DNA of 64,000 nucleotides from Chitinophagaceae bacterium (GTDB lineage: Bacteria; Bacteroidota; Bacteroidia; Chitinophagales; Chitinophagaceae). How positions within the stretch are numbered: the first letter of the stretch is position 1; each line of letters starts with the position of its first letter. The DNA lies in the NCBI GenBank assembly GCA_004173235.1, contig SEAC01000037.1, positions 1 through 64,000 of the forward strand, written 5' to 3'. The notes beneath the pieces were generated by a model. It was given only the letters and a program-made list of their open reading frames with translations, ran no database searches and was not told where the DNA came from. Of this stretch, positions 41,131 through 48,859 are shown one piece after another. Position numbers and translations under genes: made by a program.

Positions 41131-41369
41131 CGGCTCATTTTAATCCTCGGTAGGTGTGCAATTATAGAAAAATAACCGTAAGGTCAAAATTTTTTTTAGC
41201 CGGGCCGACCGATGCACTGCAAGCTCAGCAAAAAATATTTTGGCCAGACAGAGCAATTTGTTAATTTGGAAGTAGTTACGCCACGATCGGCACCGTGCGG
41301 AAGATAATGAGGAGAGGGGCATGACCAGAACACGCCACCAGACAAAATCCATAATTCCTTCCTATGAGT
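41131..41369. other. Spacer between the START-like gene and rpoD
   Basis: No gene seen. TTAATTTG (about 41256-41263) is one base off the -7 consensus and could be the rpoD promoter, giving a leader of about 100 nt. An A/T-rich stretch (about 41155-41200) lies nearer the START-like gene. Confidence 0.4.
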
Positions 41370-42239
41370 ATGCGACAGCTAAAGATCACGAAGTCGATCA
41401 CGAACCGTGAATCGCCCAGTCTCGAAAAGTATCTCCAGGAAATCGCCAGAGTTGAAATGATCACCCCCGAAGAGGAGGCACGGCTTGCAGCCCGCATCCG
41501 CGAGGGCGACGCCTGTGCGCTGGAGCGCCTCACGAAGGCCAACCTGCGTTTCGTGGTTTCCGTGGCCAAGCAGTATCAAAACCAGGGACTTTCGCTACCC
41601 GACCTCGTCAACGAGGGCAACCTCGGCCTCATCAAGGCGGCGCAGCGCTTCGACGAAACGAAGGGCTTCAAATTCATCTCGTACGCCGTTTGGTGGATCC
41701 GCCAATCGATCCTCCAGGCACTCGCCGAACAGGCCCGGATCGTGCGTCTTCCGCTCAACAAAGTAGGTCTTACCGCCAAGCTGCTGCGCGCCGTAACGCA
41801 GCTGGAGCAGGAGTTTGAGCGCGACCCCACGGCCGAAGAACTCGCCGAGGCACTCAACATGGAAGTGGAAGAAGTGCGCGCCACGCTGAGCATGAGCACC
41901 CGTCATCTGAGCGTGGATACACCTTTTTCAGAGGGCGAAGACGGTACCCTGCTCGACCTGCTCGAGAATACCAACACCGAAAGCACCGACCGCGGCGTGG
42001 CCTACCGCGAATCGCTGCGTACCGAAGTGAGGCGCACCCTGCAAACACTCACGGATCGCCAGAAAGAGGTGGTTTGCTACTTCTTCGGCATCGGCATCGA
42101 CCAGCCCCTGAGCCTCGACGACATCGGGCGGCGCTTCAACCTCACCCGCGAGCGCGTGCGCCAGATCAAGGATAAGGCCATTGCCAAACTGCAAACCGGG
42201 CATAAGACGCAGTTGCTGCGGAGCTACCTGGGCGCCTGA
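41370..42239 (+). CDS. rpoD: RNA polymerase sigma factor RpoD (primary sigma, short Bacteroidota form)
   Basis: A 289-residue sigma-70 of the type that serves as the primary sigma factor in Bacteroidota and recognises TAnnTTTG. The N-terminus MRQLKITKSITNRESPSLEKYLQEIARV is characteristic. There is no region 1.1 or non-conserved insert, hence the short length. Region 2 is visible (LPDLVNEGNLGLIKAAQRFDETKGFKFISYAVWWIRQSI), then region 3 and region 4 with DIGRRFNLTRERVRQIKDKAIAKL as the -35-binding helix-turn-helix. An in-frame ATG at 41364 precedes the conserved MRQ start at 41370, which I prefer. It likely reads the many -7 boxes in this window. Confidence 0.95.
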   Translation: MRQLKITKSITNRESPSLEKYLQEIARVEMITPEEEARLAARIREGDACALERLTKANLRFVVSVAKQYQNQGLSLPDLVNEGNLGLIKAAQRFDETKGFKFISYAVWWIRQSILQALAEQARIVRLPLNKVGLTAKLLRAVTQLEQEFERDPTAEELAEALNMEVEEVRATLSMSTRHLSVDTPFSEGEDGTLLDLLENTNTESTDRGVAYRESLRTEVRRTLQTLTDRQKEVVCYFFGIGIDQPLSLDDIGRRFNLTRERVRQIKDKAIAKLQTGHKTQLLRSYLGA

Positions 42240-42249
42240 CGAGAAATTT

Positions 42250-42332
42250 TCAACAATCAATGTTCCATTTTCAAAAGTTAAGGCGAGGCCCACTTGAACA
42301 TTGAGTATTGAGCGTTGAATATTGAGCATTTT
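42250..42332. repeat. Foldback heptamer tract (ATTGAGC type) before ffh
   Basis: TCAACAATCAATGTTC (42250-42265) faces the inverted GAACATTGAGTATTGAGCGTTGAATATTGAGC (42296-42328), which has 7-bp words ATTGAGT, ATTGAGC, GTTGAAT, ATTGAGC. Confidence 0.7.
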
Positions 42333-42360
42333 TTCCGGGTTTCGGAAGAGGCACAATTGT

Positions 42361-42368
42361 TATCTTTG
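42361..42368 (+). promoter_or_regulatory. -7 promoter box for ffh
   Basis: TATCTTTG, exact match, 59 nt before the ffh ATG. It predicts a leader of roughly 55 nt, unlike most genes here. Confidence 0.6.
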
Positions 42369-42380
42369 GCCCCCAAATTC

Positions 42381-42404
42381 AAGGTGAATCTGCTGATTCA
42401 CCTT
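42381..42404 (+). promoter_or_regulatory. Perfect hairpin in the ffh 5' leader
   Basis: AAGGTGAATC and GATTCACCTT form a perfect 10-bp stem with a 4-nt TGCT loop, about 24 nt before the ATG. It is only moderately GC-rich and not followed by a T tract, so it looks like a leader structure or operator, not a terminator. Confidence 0.55.
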
Positions 42405-42427
42405 TGTTATTAAAAATCGTTGAACCT

Positions 42428-43756
42428 ATGTTCGAATCATTACAGGACCGGCTGGAAGGTGCGTTTAAGAATCTGAAAGGCGAAGGCCGGATCACCGATT
42501 TGAATATCGCTTCCACCGTGAAGGAGATCCGCCGCGCACTGGTGGATGCCGACGTCAACTTCAAGATCGCCAAGGAGTTTACCGACACCGTGCGCGATAA
42601 GGCACAAGGCGAGAAGGTGCTCAACGCCATCTCTCCCGGCCAGCTGATGGTGAAGATCGTGAAAGACGAGCTCGCGAGCCTCATGGGCGGCGAGGTGGCC
42701 GAGTTTAATGCGAAGGGCGCACCCGCTGTGATCCTCATCGCCGGCCTGCAGGGTTCGGGTAAGACCACCTTTTCGGGCAAGCTCGCCAACTTCCTCAAAA
42801 CGCAGAAGAAGCTGAGCCCGCTGCTGGTGGCGGCCGACGTATACCGCCCCGCGGCCATGGAGCAGCTCCGCGTGCTCGGCGGACAGATCGGCGTGGACGT
42901 GCACATCGAGGAGGAGAACAAGAACCCGGTAGACATCGCGCTGAACGCCATCAAGGCAGCGCGGTCGACCAATAAGAACGTGGTGATCATCGATACCGCC
43001 GGCCGCCTGGCCGTTGACGAAGCTATGATGACCGAGGTGGCCAACATCAAAAGTGCGGTCAACCCCAACGAGATCCTGTTCGTGGTGGATTCGATGACGG
43101 GCCAGGATGCCGTGAATACGGCCAAGGCCTTCAACGACCGCCTCGACTTCTCGGGTGTGGTGCTCACGAAGCTCGATGGCGATACGCGCGGTGGTGCGGC
43201 ACTGTCCATCAAGTACACGGTCAACAAGCCGATCAAGTTCATTTCGTCGGGCGAGAAGCTCGATACGATCGATATCTTCTACCCCGAGCGGATGGCGCAA
43301 CGCATTCTCGGGATGGGCGACATCACCACGCTCGTAGAAAAAGCGCAGGCGCAGTTTGACGAAGAAGAAGCAAAGCGCCTTGAAAAGAAGATCCGCAAGA
43401 ACCAGTTCGACTTCGATGATTTCAAAACGCAGCTGGAGCAGATCAAGCGCATGGGCAACCTGAAAGACCTGCTGGGTATGATTCCCGGCGTAGGCAAGGC
43501 CATGAAGGAGATCAACATTTCCGACGATGCTTTCAAGGGCATCGAAGCCCTTATCAACTCGATGACGCCGGCCGAGCGCGGCAACCCCGACCTCATCGAC
43601 GCTTCGCGCCGCAAGCGCATCGCAAAAGGCGCAGGCAAAGACATCAGCGACATTAACAACTTCATGAAGCAGTTTGAGCAGATGCGCGAGATGATGAAGA
43701 TGATGAACAAGATGCCGATGGGCAAGATGATGCCGGGCGGCTTTGGAAAAAGATAG
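42428..43756 (+). CDS. ffh: Signal recognition particle protein Ffh
   Basis: Ffh binds signal sequences as they leave the ribosome and delivers them to FtsY for co-translational membrane insertion. The 442-residue protein has the N domain, the G domain with GLQGSGKTTFSGKLA, DTAGRLAVDEAMM and TKLDGDTRGGAALS, and a methionine-rich M domain ending MREMMKMMNKMPMGKMMPGGFGKR. ATG 42428 (MFESLQDRLEGAF) is the normal start; a TTG at 42404 is in the leader hairpin and rejected. The SRP RNA gene is not in the window. Confidence 0.97.
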   Translation: MFESLQDRLEGAFKNLKGEGRITDLNIASTVKEIRRALVDADVNFKIAKEFTDTVRDKAQGEKVLNAISPGQLMVKIVKDELASLMGGEVAEFNAKGAPAVILIAGLQGSGKTTFSGKLANFLKTQKKLSPLLVAADVYRPAAMEQLRVLGGQIGVDVHIEEENKNPVDIALNAIKAARSTNKNVVIIDTAGRLAVDEAMMTEVANIKSAVNPNEILFVVDSMTGQDAVNTAKAFNDRLDFSGVVLTKLDGDTRGGAALSIKYTVNKPIKFISSGEKLDTIDIFYPERMAQRILGMGDITTLVEKAQAQFDEEEAKRLEKKIRKNQFDFDDFKTQLEQIKRMGNLKDLLGMIPGVGKAMKEINISDDAFKGIEALINSMTPAERGNPDLIDASRRKRIAKGAGKDISDINNFMKQFEQMREMMKMMNKMPMGKMMPGGFGKR

Positions 43757-43763
43757 GGGAGAA

Positions 43764-43930
43764 TGTGCTGATGGGGTGATGAGGTATTGTATCGATACTG
43801 AATAGACCGAATAACGGGCCGCTCGGAGGAGCGGCTTATTATTATCCCCTCGCCGTCGCTTCACTTCGTCGAGTAGGCATTACCCCATTACCCCATCACC
43901 CCATTACCCAATTACTCCATTATCCTATTA
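43764..43930. repeat. Foldback octamer tract (ATTACCCC) between ffh and the UbiA-like gene
   Basis: GATGGGGTGATGAGG (about 43773) faces inverted CATTACCCC words at 43873-43930 (CATTACCCCATTACCCC, then CATCACCCCATTACCC), enclosing the ffh terminator. Confidence 0.7.
43817..43838 (+). terminator. Hairpin after ffh
   Basis: GCCGCT and AGCGGC form a 6-bp stem around CGGAGG, followed by TTATTATT. Likely the ffh terminator. Confidence 0.65.
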
Positions 43931-43940
43931 CCTTCCCGGC

Positions 43941-44801
43941 ATGCTGCGCCGGTCCACCATACAACTGCTTCGCTTCCCGTTTTCTTTATTTCTCCTCCCG
44001 GTGTTTTTGTTTGCGGTGGCGGAAGCCGGCGAAGACCGCCATCACCTGGCTACCTGGATCGTGTTCGCCATCCTCCACCTGCTGGTGTATCCCGCTTCCA
44101 ACGGATACAATTCTTATATGGATCGCGATGAGACGCCGATCGGCGGGCTACAGAAACCATTGCAGCCAACACGGCAGCTTTTCTTTGTAACCGTGGGCAT
44201 GGACGTCCTCGCGCTCGCTCTTTCCTACTTCCTGATCGGTGAAGTCTTTGCTTTCGGTATCCTCATTTACATACTGGCGTCGAGGCTCTACAGCTACCGG
44301 CGCATCCGGTTGAAACGGTTTCCCGTGATCGGCTTTCTGACGGTATTTATTTTTCAAGGTGCCTGGATCTATTTTTTTGTGCAACATGCGATAACCGCGC
44401 ACAAAGCGCTTTTTTGGATGCTGCCGGCATGGGCCTCAAGCTGTCTCATCGGCGCGCTCTATCCGCTCACGCAGATATACCAGCACCACTCCGACCTGGC
44501 CGATGGCGTCGTGACCCTTTCGTACAAGCTCGGCAAGCGCGGGTCGTTTGTTTTCAGCGGCCTCCTCTTCGGCATCGCCACGTTTTTGATCTATCTTACT
44601 TATGCGGAGCATGGGCGCGAAGGCCTGATCGTACGTTTCCTCATTTTCACCCTTCCGGTAGTGATCTATTTCGGCTATTGGATGTTGAAGGTTTGGAAGA
44701 ACGAATCGGCGGCTGATTTCCGGCATAGCTTGCGCATGAATATCATCGCCTCTTTGTGCCTCACGCTCTATTTTCTCACCCTTATCCTTTTCAACTTTTG
44801 A
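43941..44801 (+). CDS. UbiA-like prenyltransferase family membrane protein
   Basis: A 286-residue integral membrane protein with about eight to nine hydrophobic segments. NGYNSYMDRDETPIGGL (about 54-70) fits the UbiA motif NDxxDxxxD only in part (NGYNSYMDRDE), and a second acidic motif (QIYQHHSDLADGVVTLSYKLG, about 172-192) is present. UbiA enzymes join isoprenyl groups to aromatic rings. Since the canonical first motif is altered, the activity needs caution. It is the first gene of a unit in which the next three overlap, so it should act with the type III polyketide synthase, perhaps prenylating its product. Confidence 0.82.
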   Translation: MLRRSTIQLLRFPFSLFLLPVFLFAVAEAGEDRHHLATWIVFAILHLLVYPASNGYNSYMDRDETPIGGLQKPLQPTRQLFFVTVGMDVLALALSYFLIGEVFAFGILIYILASRLYSYRRIRLKRFPVIGFLTVFIFQGAWIYFFVQHAITAHKALFWMLPAWASSCLIGALYPLTQIYQHHSDLADGVVTLSYKLGKRGSFVFSGLLFGIATFLIYLTYAEHGREGLIVRFLIFTLPVVIYFGYWMLKVWKNESAADFRHSLRMNIIASLCLTLYFLTLILFNF

Positions 44802-45880
44802 GCAAGATCCTTTCCATCGGCACGGCGCTTCCTGCCTGGTGCCACAAGCAGACCGACATCCTGCAGTTCATGCAGCAGGTGTACGCTGCCGACGAGGGCG
44901 AACGGCGCAAGCTCCGGTTCCTCTACGGCCAGAGCGCCATCGGGCAACGCTATTCCGTCATCCCCGACTACAGCAGGCCCATGGCCGAATGGAAATTCTA
45001 TTCGCCTACCGAGGGGCTCGAACCTTTTCCCGCACTCGAGCAACGGATGGCGGTGTATCACAAACAGGCACCGCTGCTTTCGGTGGATGCCATACGCGAA
45101 TGCCTGCAACATAAGTGGGAGGCGCGCAGCATCACGCACCTCATTACCGTAAGCTGCACGGGCATGAGCGCTCCCGGCCTCGACCTGCAGGTGCTGGAGC
45201 TGATGGACCTGCGCCCGGATATCTTTCGCACCTCGGTGAACTTCATGGGCTGCTATGCCGCATTGCACGGCCTGCGCATTGCAGATGCTTTGTGCGCTTC
45301 CGACAAAAACGCGCGTGTGCTGGTGGTATGCACCGAACTATGCACACTTCACTTCCAGCGCGAAGCGACGCCCGACAACATCGCTTCATCGCTGCTCTTT
45401 GGAGATGGATCGGCAGCACTGCTTCTGGCGCATGATGGCCACGACGGCGCAGGCCTCATCGTGGATGGATTTCACAGCGAGGTGGTGCCGAAGGGGCGAC
45501 GCGACATGGCCTGGGAGCTTTCTTCTTCGGGCTTCCTGATGACGCTGAGCGGGTACGTACCCGATCTGATCGAGGAAGACTTCCGCGCCATCACCGACCG
45601 GGCACTTGCGCGTCAAGGATTGAGCAGCGATGATGTAACCCACTGGTGCCTGCATCCGGGGGGCAAGCGCATTCTCGATGCGGTAGACAAGAGCATGGGC
45701 TTCACCGATGGGCAACTCCAGGCTTCTCGCGACGTGCTGCAGGAGTGTGGCAACCTATCGTCTGCCACTTTGCTTTTCGTGCTGAAACGGATGCTGGATT
45801 CGGGTGCGCCGGTGCCGCGGCTTTTTGGCGCTGCATTTGGGCCCGGACTTACAATGGAAACATTTACCGCACATAGCTGA
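44798..45880 (+). CDS. Type III polyketide synthase (chalcone/stilbene synthase-like)
   Basis: A 360-residue homodimeric iterative condensing enzyme that extends an acyl-CoA starter with malonyl-CoA and cyclises the product to phenols, resorcinols or pyrones. The Cys-His-Asn triad is visible: Cys152 in VNFMGCYAALHG, His286 in HWCLHPGGKRIL and Asn319 in ECGNLSSAT. GFGPGLTMET-like AFGPGLTMETF near the end is also conserved. TTG 44798 overlaps the UbiA-like stop (TTGA) and gives LSKILSIGTALP, the most natural start; a further ATG at 44756 is inside the upstream gene. Starter unit and ring type cannot be read, but a long-chain alkyl product is plausible. Confidence 0.92.
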   Translation: MSKILSIGTALPAWCHKQTDILQFMQQVYAADEGERRKLRFLYGQSAIGQRYSVIPDYSRPMAEWKFYSPTEGLEPFPALEQRMAVYHKQAPLLSVDAIRECLQHKWEARSITHLITVSCTGMSAPGLDLQVLELMDLRPDIFRTSVNFMGCYAALHGLRIADALCASDKNARVLVVCTELCTLHFQREATPDNIASSLLFGDGSAALLLAHDGHDGAGLIVDGFHSEVVPKGRRDMAWELSSSGFLMTLSGYVPDLIEEDFRAITDRALARQGLSSDDVTHWCLHPGGKRILDAVDKSMGFTDGQLQASRDVLQECGNLSSATLLFVLKRMLDSGAPVPRLFGAAFGPGLTMETFTAHS

Positions 45881-46587
45881 TGCCTTCCTTACGCATACGC
45901 AGCAACGAAAAAGAGCTCCTCGACCGCGACGACATTCCGTTCGCCGACATCGCGCGCAACATGCATGAACTCGACGTCGTCAACACGCGACTGGGTGGAC
46001 ACGCCATTACGATCCGCGGGCTGAAACGCGTGCTGCACGGGCATCGTGGGGGGTTGCTCCATGTGGTGGAGATCGGGTGCGGGGGAGGAGACAACCTGCG
46101 GGTGCTGCGCAACTGGGCGAAGCGGAACGGTGTAAGGCTGGCACTTACGGGCGTCGATTACAACCCTGCCTGCATCACCTATGCCGAAGGCCGATCCTCT
46201 AATGCAGGCATCACGTTTATTTGCTGCGATTACCGCCACATGCCCGCAAGCGTGCAACCTGATGTGATCTATTCATCCTTGTTTTGTCATCACTTTACGG
46301 ATGCAGAATTGCAGGAACAATTGCGCTGGATGCAGGCACGCAGCCGCATCGGCTTTTTCATCAACGACCTGCACCGGCACGCGATCGCTTATTACTCGAT
46401 AAAATGGCTTACGAAAGCTTTTTCGGGAAGCTACCTTGTGCGCAACGATGCGCCGCTGTCGGTACAACGGGGCTTCCGGCGCGCAGAATGGCGCCGCTTG
46501 CTGCAAGATGCGGGAATTCAGCATTATCAATGCAGCTGGCAATGGGCCTTTCGCTGGCTGATCACCGTACGTTCTAAATGGAGCTGA
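45880..46587 (+). CDS. Class I SAM-dependent methyltransferase
   Basis: A 235-residue methyltransferase with the SAM-binding motif VVEIGCGGGDNLRVLRNWA (about 56-74), LTGVDYNPACITYAE and a post-I region with YSSLFCHHFTDAELQEQLRWM. It starts at ATG 45880, overlapping the polyketide synthase stop by one base (TGATG), so translation is coupled. The context suggests it O- or C-methylates the phenolic polyketide. The protein ends ITVRSKWS and overlaps the following flavoprotein gene by 10 bp. It belongs to no narrow subfamily I can name. Confidence 0.87.
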   Translation: MPSLRIRSNEKELLDRDDIPFADIARNMHELDVVNTRLGGHAITIRGLKRVLHGHRGGLLHVVEIGCGGGDNLRVLRNWAKRNGVRLALTGVDYNPACITYAEGRSSNAGITFICCDYRHMPASVQPDVIYSSLFCHHFTDAELQEQLRWMQARSRIGFFINDLHRHAIAYYSIKWLTKAFSGSYLVRNDAPLSVQRGFRRAEWRRLLQDAGIQHYQCSWQWAFRWLITVRSKWS

Positions 46588-47729
46588 AGCAACGATATGA
46601 CGTAGCCCTTGTGGGCGGCGGCCTCGCGGGGCTGTCGGCGGCCATTCTGCTGGCACGGGCGGGGCATAGCGTGTTGTTGTTGGAAAAGAATCGCTACCCG
46701 GCGCACAAAGTGTGCGGCGAGTATGTGTCGTTTGAAAGCTGGCCTTTTCTGCAGCACCTTGGCCTCCGGTTGCAGGAGATGGACCTCCCGCAAATCGATC
46801 GCTTCAGGCTTACTGCTCCCAATGGGCGCGCATTCGACACAAGGCTGCCGATGGGTGGCTTCGGCATCAGCCGCTACCGCCTGGATGCGGCGCTTGCCGA
46901 TTGCGCGCGCAGCGAAGGTGTGCATGTGGTGGAAGGCGCGCGCGTCGACTCCGTGGCTTCCGGCGAAGCATTCACCCTTACCGTAGAAATACGGGATGGC
47001 GGCACGCAGGTGTTCGAAGCACTTGCCTGCTGCGGAGCGTGGGGCAAGCGCTCCAACATCGATGTGCACTGGAAGCGCCCCTTTCTGCAGGTTGCCGACC
47101 GCAGGCTCGACAACTTTATCGGCGTTAAATACCAGATGCAAACGAACTGGCCGGCGCACACCATCGGGCTGCACAATTTTTCCGGCGGCTATTGCGGCAT
47201 ATCGAAGGTGGAAGAAGGCGTCACTTCGCTGTGCTACCTCGTGCGCGCGGAGGAGTTGCGTGCCTGTGGCGGCAAGCTGGCACAACTGGAGCGCGATGTG
47301 CTGGGCCGCAATCCGCATCTGCGGCGCATTTTTTCCGAAGCCACCGTTCTCGAGCCTTTCCCAATCACCATCTCGCAGATCTCTTTTCAAACCAAAGCAG
47401 CGGTGGAACAGGGTGTGTTGTTGCTGGGCGATGCGGCCGGCATGATCAGTCCGCTGTGCGGCAACGGCATGAGCATCGCGCTGCATTCGGGAAAGCTGGC
47501 GGCCGAGCTTACGAGCGCCTACCTGCAGGGGCTCTGCAACCGTGCGCAGATGGAACAGGCTTACACGGCGGCCTGGAGCAAACAGTTTGCCGCCCGCCTC
47601 GGCCGGGGCCGGCTGCTGCAGCGCTTCTTCGGCGGTAGCGCGGTCAGCAATGCGTTCGTGCGGCTTTTCTGCACCTTCCCTGCCCTTGCCCGCCCGGTCA
47701 TCCGAAGCACGCACGGGGAGATCTTTTGA
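46578..47729 (+). CDS. FAD-dependent oxidoreductase (geranylgeranyl reductase/hydroxylase type)
   Basis: A 383-residue flavoprotein. The FAD-binding GxGxxG-type motif is VALVGGGLAGLSAAILLARAG (about 9-29), followed by KNRYPAHKVCGEYVS (a pattern in the geranylgeranyl reductase/hydroxylase family) and the second dinucleotide motif VLLLGDAAGMISPLCGNGMSIALHSG (about 289-314). It could hydroxylate an aromatic ring to a quinol or reduce double bonds in an isoprenyl chain. It overlaps the methyltransferase by 10 bp and closes the four-gene operon. Together with the polyketide synthase and methyltransferase it resembles the srsABC alkylquinone operon of Streptomyces griseus. Confidence 0.88.
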   Translation: MELKQRYDVALVGGGLAGLSAAILLARAGHSVLLLEKNRYPAHKVCGEYVSFESWPFLQHLGLRLQEMDLPQIDRFRLTAPNGRAFDTRLPMGGFGISRYRLDAALADCARSEGVHVVEGARVDSVASGEAFTLTVEIRDGGTQVFEALACCGAWGKRSNIDVHWKRPFLQVADRRLDNFIGVKYQMQTNWPAHTIGLHNFSGGYCGISKVEEGVTSLCYLVRAEELRACGGKLAQLERDVLGRNPHLRRIFSEATVLEPFPITISQISFQTKAAVEQGVLLLGDAAGMISPLCGNGMSIALHSGKLAAELTSAYLQGLCNRAQMEQAYTAAWSKQFAARLGRGRLLQRFFGGSAVSNAFVRLFCTFPALARPVIRSTHGEIF

Positions 47730-47774
47730 GTGACGACGCTGGTTCCGGATCCTGGGTTGGGTCGCCCAACCTTC

Positions 47775-47808
47775 TTCTCACATCTCACATTTCACATCTC
47801 ACATTTCC
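47775..47808. repeat. Heptamer repeat tract (TCACATT/C)
   Basis: TCACATC TCACATT TCACATC TCACATT: four 7-bp words in strict register between the flavoprotein gene and the CoA-binding protein gene. Confidence 0.75.
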
Positions 47809-47847
47809 CATCCTCCCCATAGGCACGTTCCTTGTACCTTCAACTCC

Positions 47848-48213
47848 ATGAGCGTAAAGAAAACAGTAGTGCTTGGTGCCTCGGATAATCCATCTCGTTA
47901 CAGCTTCCTGGCCATTCGCCGGCTTTCGGCGCACCAGCATCCCGTGGTGGCCATCGGTCGCAAACGGGGAGAGGTGTCGGGCGTTCCGATCGTTACTGAA
48001 AACAAGGAAGAGGCGGATGTGGACACGGTGACGCTGTATCTCAATCCGCAGAATCAAAAGCCTTACTACGACTACATACTGGCGCTTAACCCCAAACGCA
48101 TCATCTTCAACCCGGGCACGGAAAACGATGAGCTCATCGAGAAGGCCGAGGCGGCCGGCATTCAGGCGGTGTTGGGCTGCACGCTCGTCATGCTGAGCAC
48201 AGGGCAGTACTAA
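47848..48213 (+). CDS. CoA-binding (YccU-like) protein
   Basis: A 121-residue Rossmann-fold protein of the CoA-binding family. KKTVVLGASDNPSRYSFLAIRRLSAHQHPVVAIGRKRGEVSG covers the nucleotide-binding beta-alpha-beta unit, and the rest continues the compact fold (YLNPQNQKPYYDYILALNPKRIIFNPGTENDELIEKAEAAGI). The size matches YccU-type proteins, whose biological role is not established. It stands alone. TACCTTCA, 14 nt before the ATG, resembles a -7 box. Confidence 0.87.
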   Translation: MSVKKTVVLGASDNPSRYSFLAIRRLSAHQHPVVAIGRKRGEVSGVPIVTENKEEADVDTVTLYLNPQNQKPYYDYILALNPKRIIFNPGTENDELIEKAEAAGIQAVLGCTLVMLSTGQY

Positions 48214-48404
48214 GTGCGAAGCGGGACCTTCAAAACCCTTCAAAACCTCGCAAAACCCCTCTCTAACCTCATCCATTACCTTTTCTTAACATATAAAAAG
48301 CCCTCTTCCTCCCCGGTTTAGGCCGGTTCGACGAAAGGAGGGCGCATTCGTGCCTTTGTCGGTGGAACTTTAGGCCACAGCCTTGCTGCTAAACCTGCCG
48401 ACCA
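48214..48404. other. Spacer with a long imperfect hairpin
   Basis: A three-fold 10-bp repeat CCTTCAAAAC/CCTTCAAAAC/CTCGCAAAAC (48229-48258) is followed by GCCCTCTTCC (48301 on) that pairs with GGAGGGC (48337-48343) across a CCGG..CCGG inner loop. It could be the terminator for the CoA-binding gene. No gene is seen. Confidence 0.45.
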
Positions 48405-48848
48405 ATGAAATTCATCACCTCCCTGCTTGCCGGGCTTCTGCTCGCTTCTGTTTGCCAGGCGCAAAAAGCGCCCCTCCAGGAACCCGACTACAACAAGCCG
48501 CGCCAGTTCCTCAGCCTCCCTCTTATCGTTCCTGTTCTCATGCAGCAACTCGATTCGATGCTGACAAAACCCGAGGGCGCCTCCGTGTCGCTTCAGCTGA
48601 AAGACCTGCGCCTGAATGGCCAGGTGGTTTCGCGCAGCGATGGCTACGACCGCGACCTGCAGAGTGTAGTGATCCGCATGAACCCTGGGGGCAACATCTT
48701 CGCCCTCTCACGCCGGCAGTTGAAAGAAGGCGCCGAGTGGACGGGCCGGATCGTGAGCTATCAATATGGCGATGCCCTCGAGCTGGTGCAGGATGGAACC
48801 GGCTACCGCTTCGAAAAACGCGACCTCTATGATCTCCTGAGCAAATAA
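48405..48848 (+). CDS. Hypothetical exported protein
   Basis: A 147-residue secreted protein with signal peptide MKFITSLLAGLLLASVCQAQ. The mature part is small and mixed, with RQFLSLPLIVPVLMQQLDSML and a beta-rich end (GRIVSYQYGDALELVQDGTGYRFEKRDLYDLLSK). No family is recognised. It precedes the T9SS metalloprotease gene by 11 bp in the same direction, so the two are probably an operon. It might be a chaperone or inhibitor for that protease, but that is only a guess from position. Confidence 0.7.
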   Translation: MKFITSLLAGLLLASVCQAQKAPLQEPDYNKPRQFLSLPLIVPVLMQQLDSMLTKPEGASVSLQLKDLRLNGQVVSRSDGYDRDLQSVVIRMNPGGNIFALSRRQLKEGAEWTGRIVSYQYGDALELVQDGTGYRFEKRDLYDLLSK

Positions 48849-48859
48849 AACCGACCGCC

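Noticed and set aside
42440..43864. 474-codon antisense frame opposite ffh
   Set aside because: The sense strand encodes a complete SRP GTPase with all G motifs and a methionine-rich M domain; the antisense has no domain and is His-rich, as expected for a shadow.
46527..47714. Antisense frame opposite the flavoprotein gene
   Set aside because: The sense frame has an FAD-binding motif, both nucleotide signatures and coupling with its upstream neighbour.
43941..47729. Flexirubin/aryl-polyene cluster
   Set aside because: No ketosynthase, acyl-carrier, DarA or DarB-like gene is present; the only condensing enzyme is a type III synthase.
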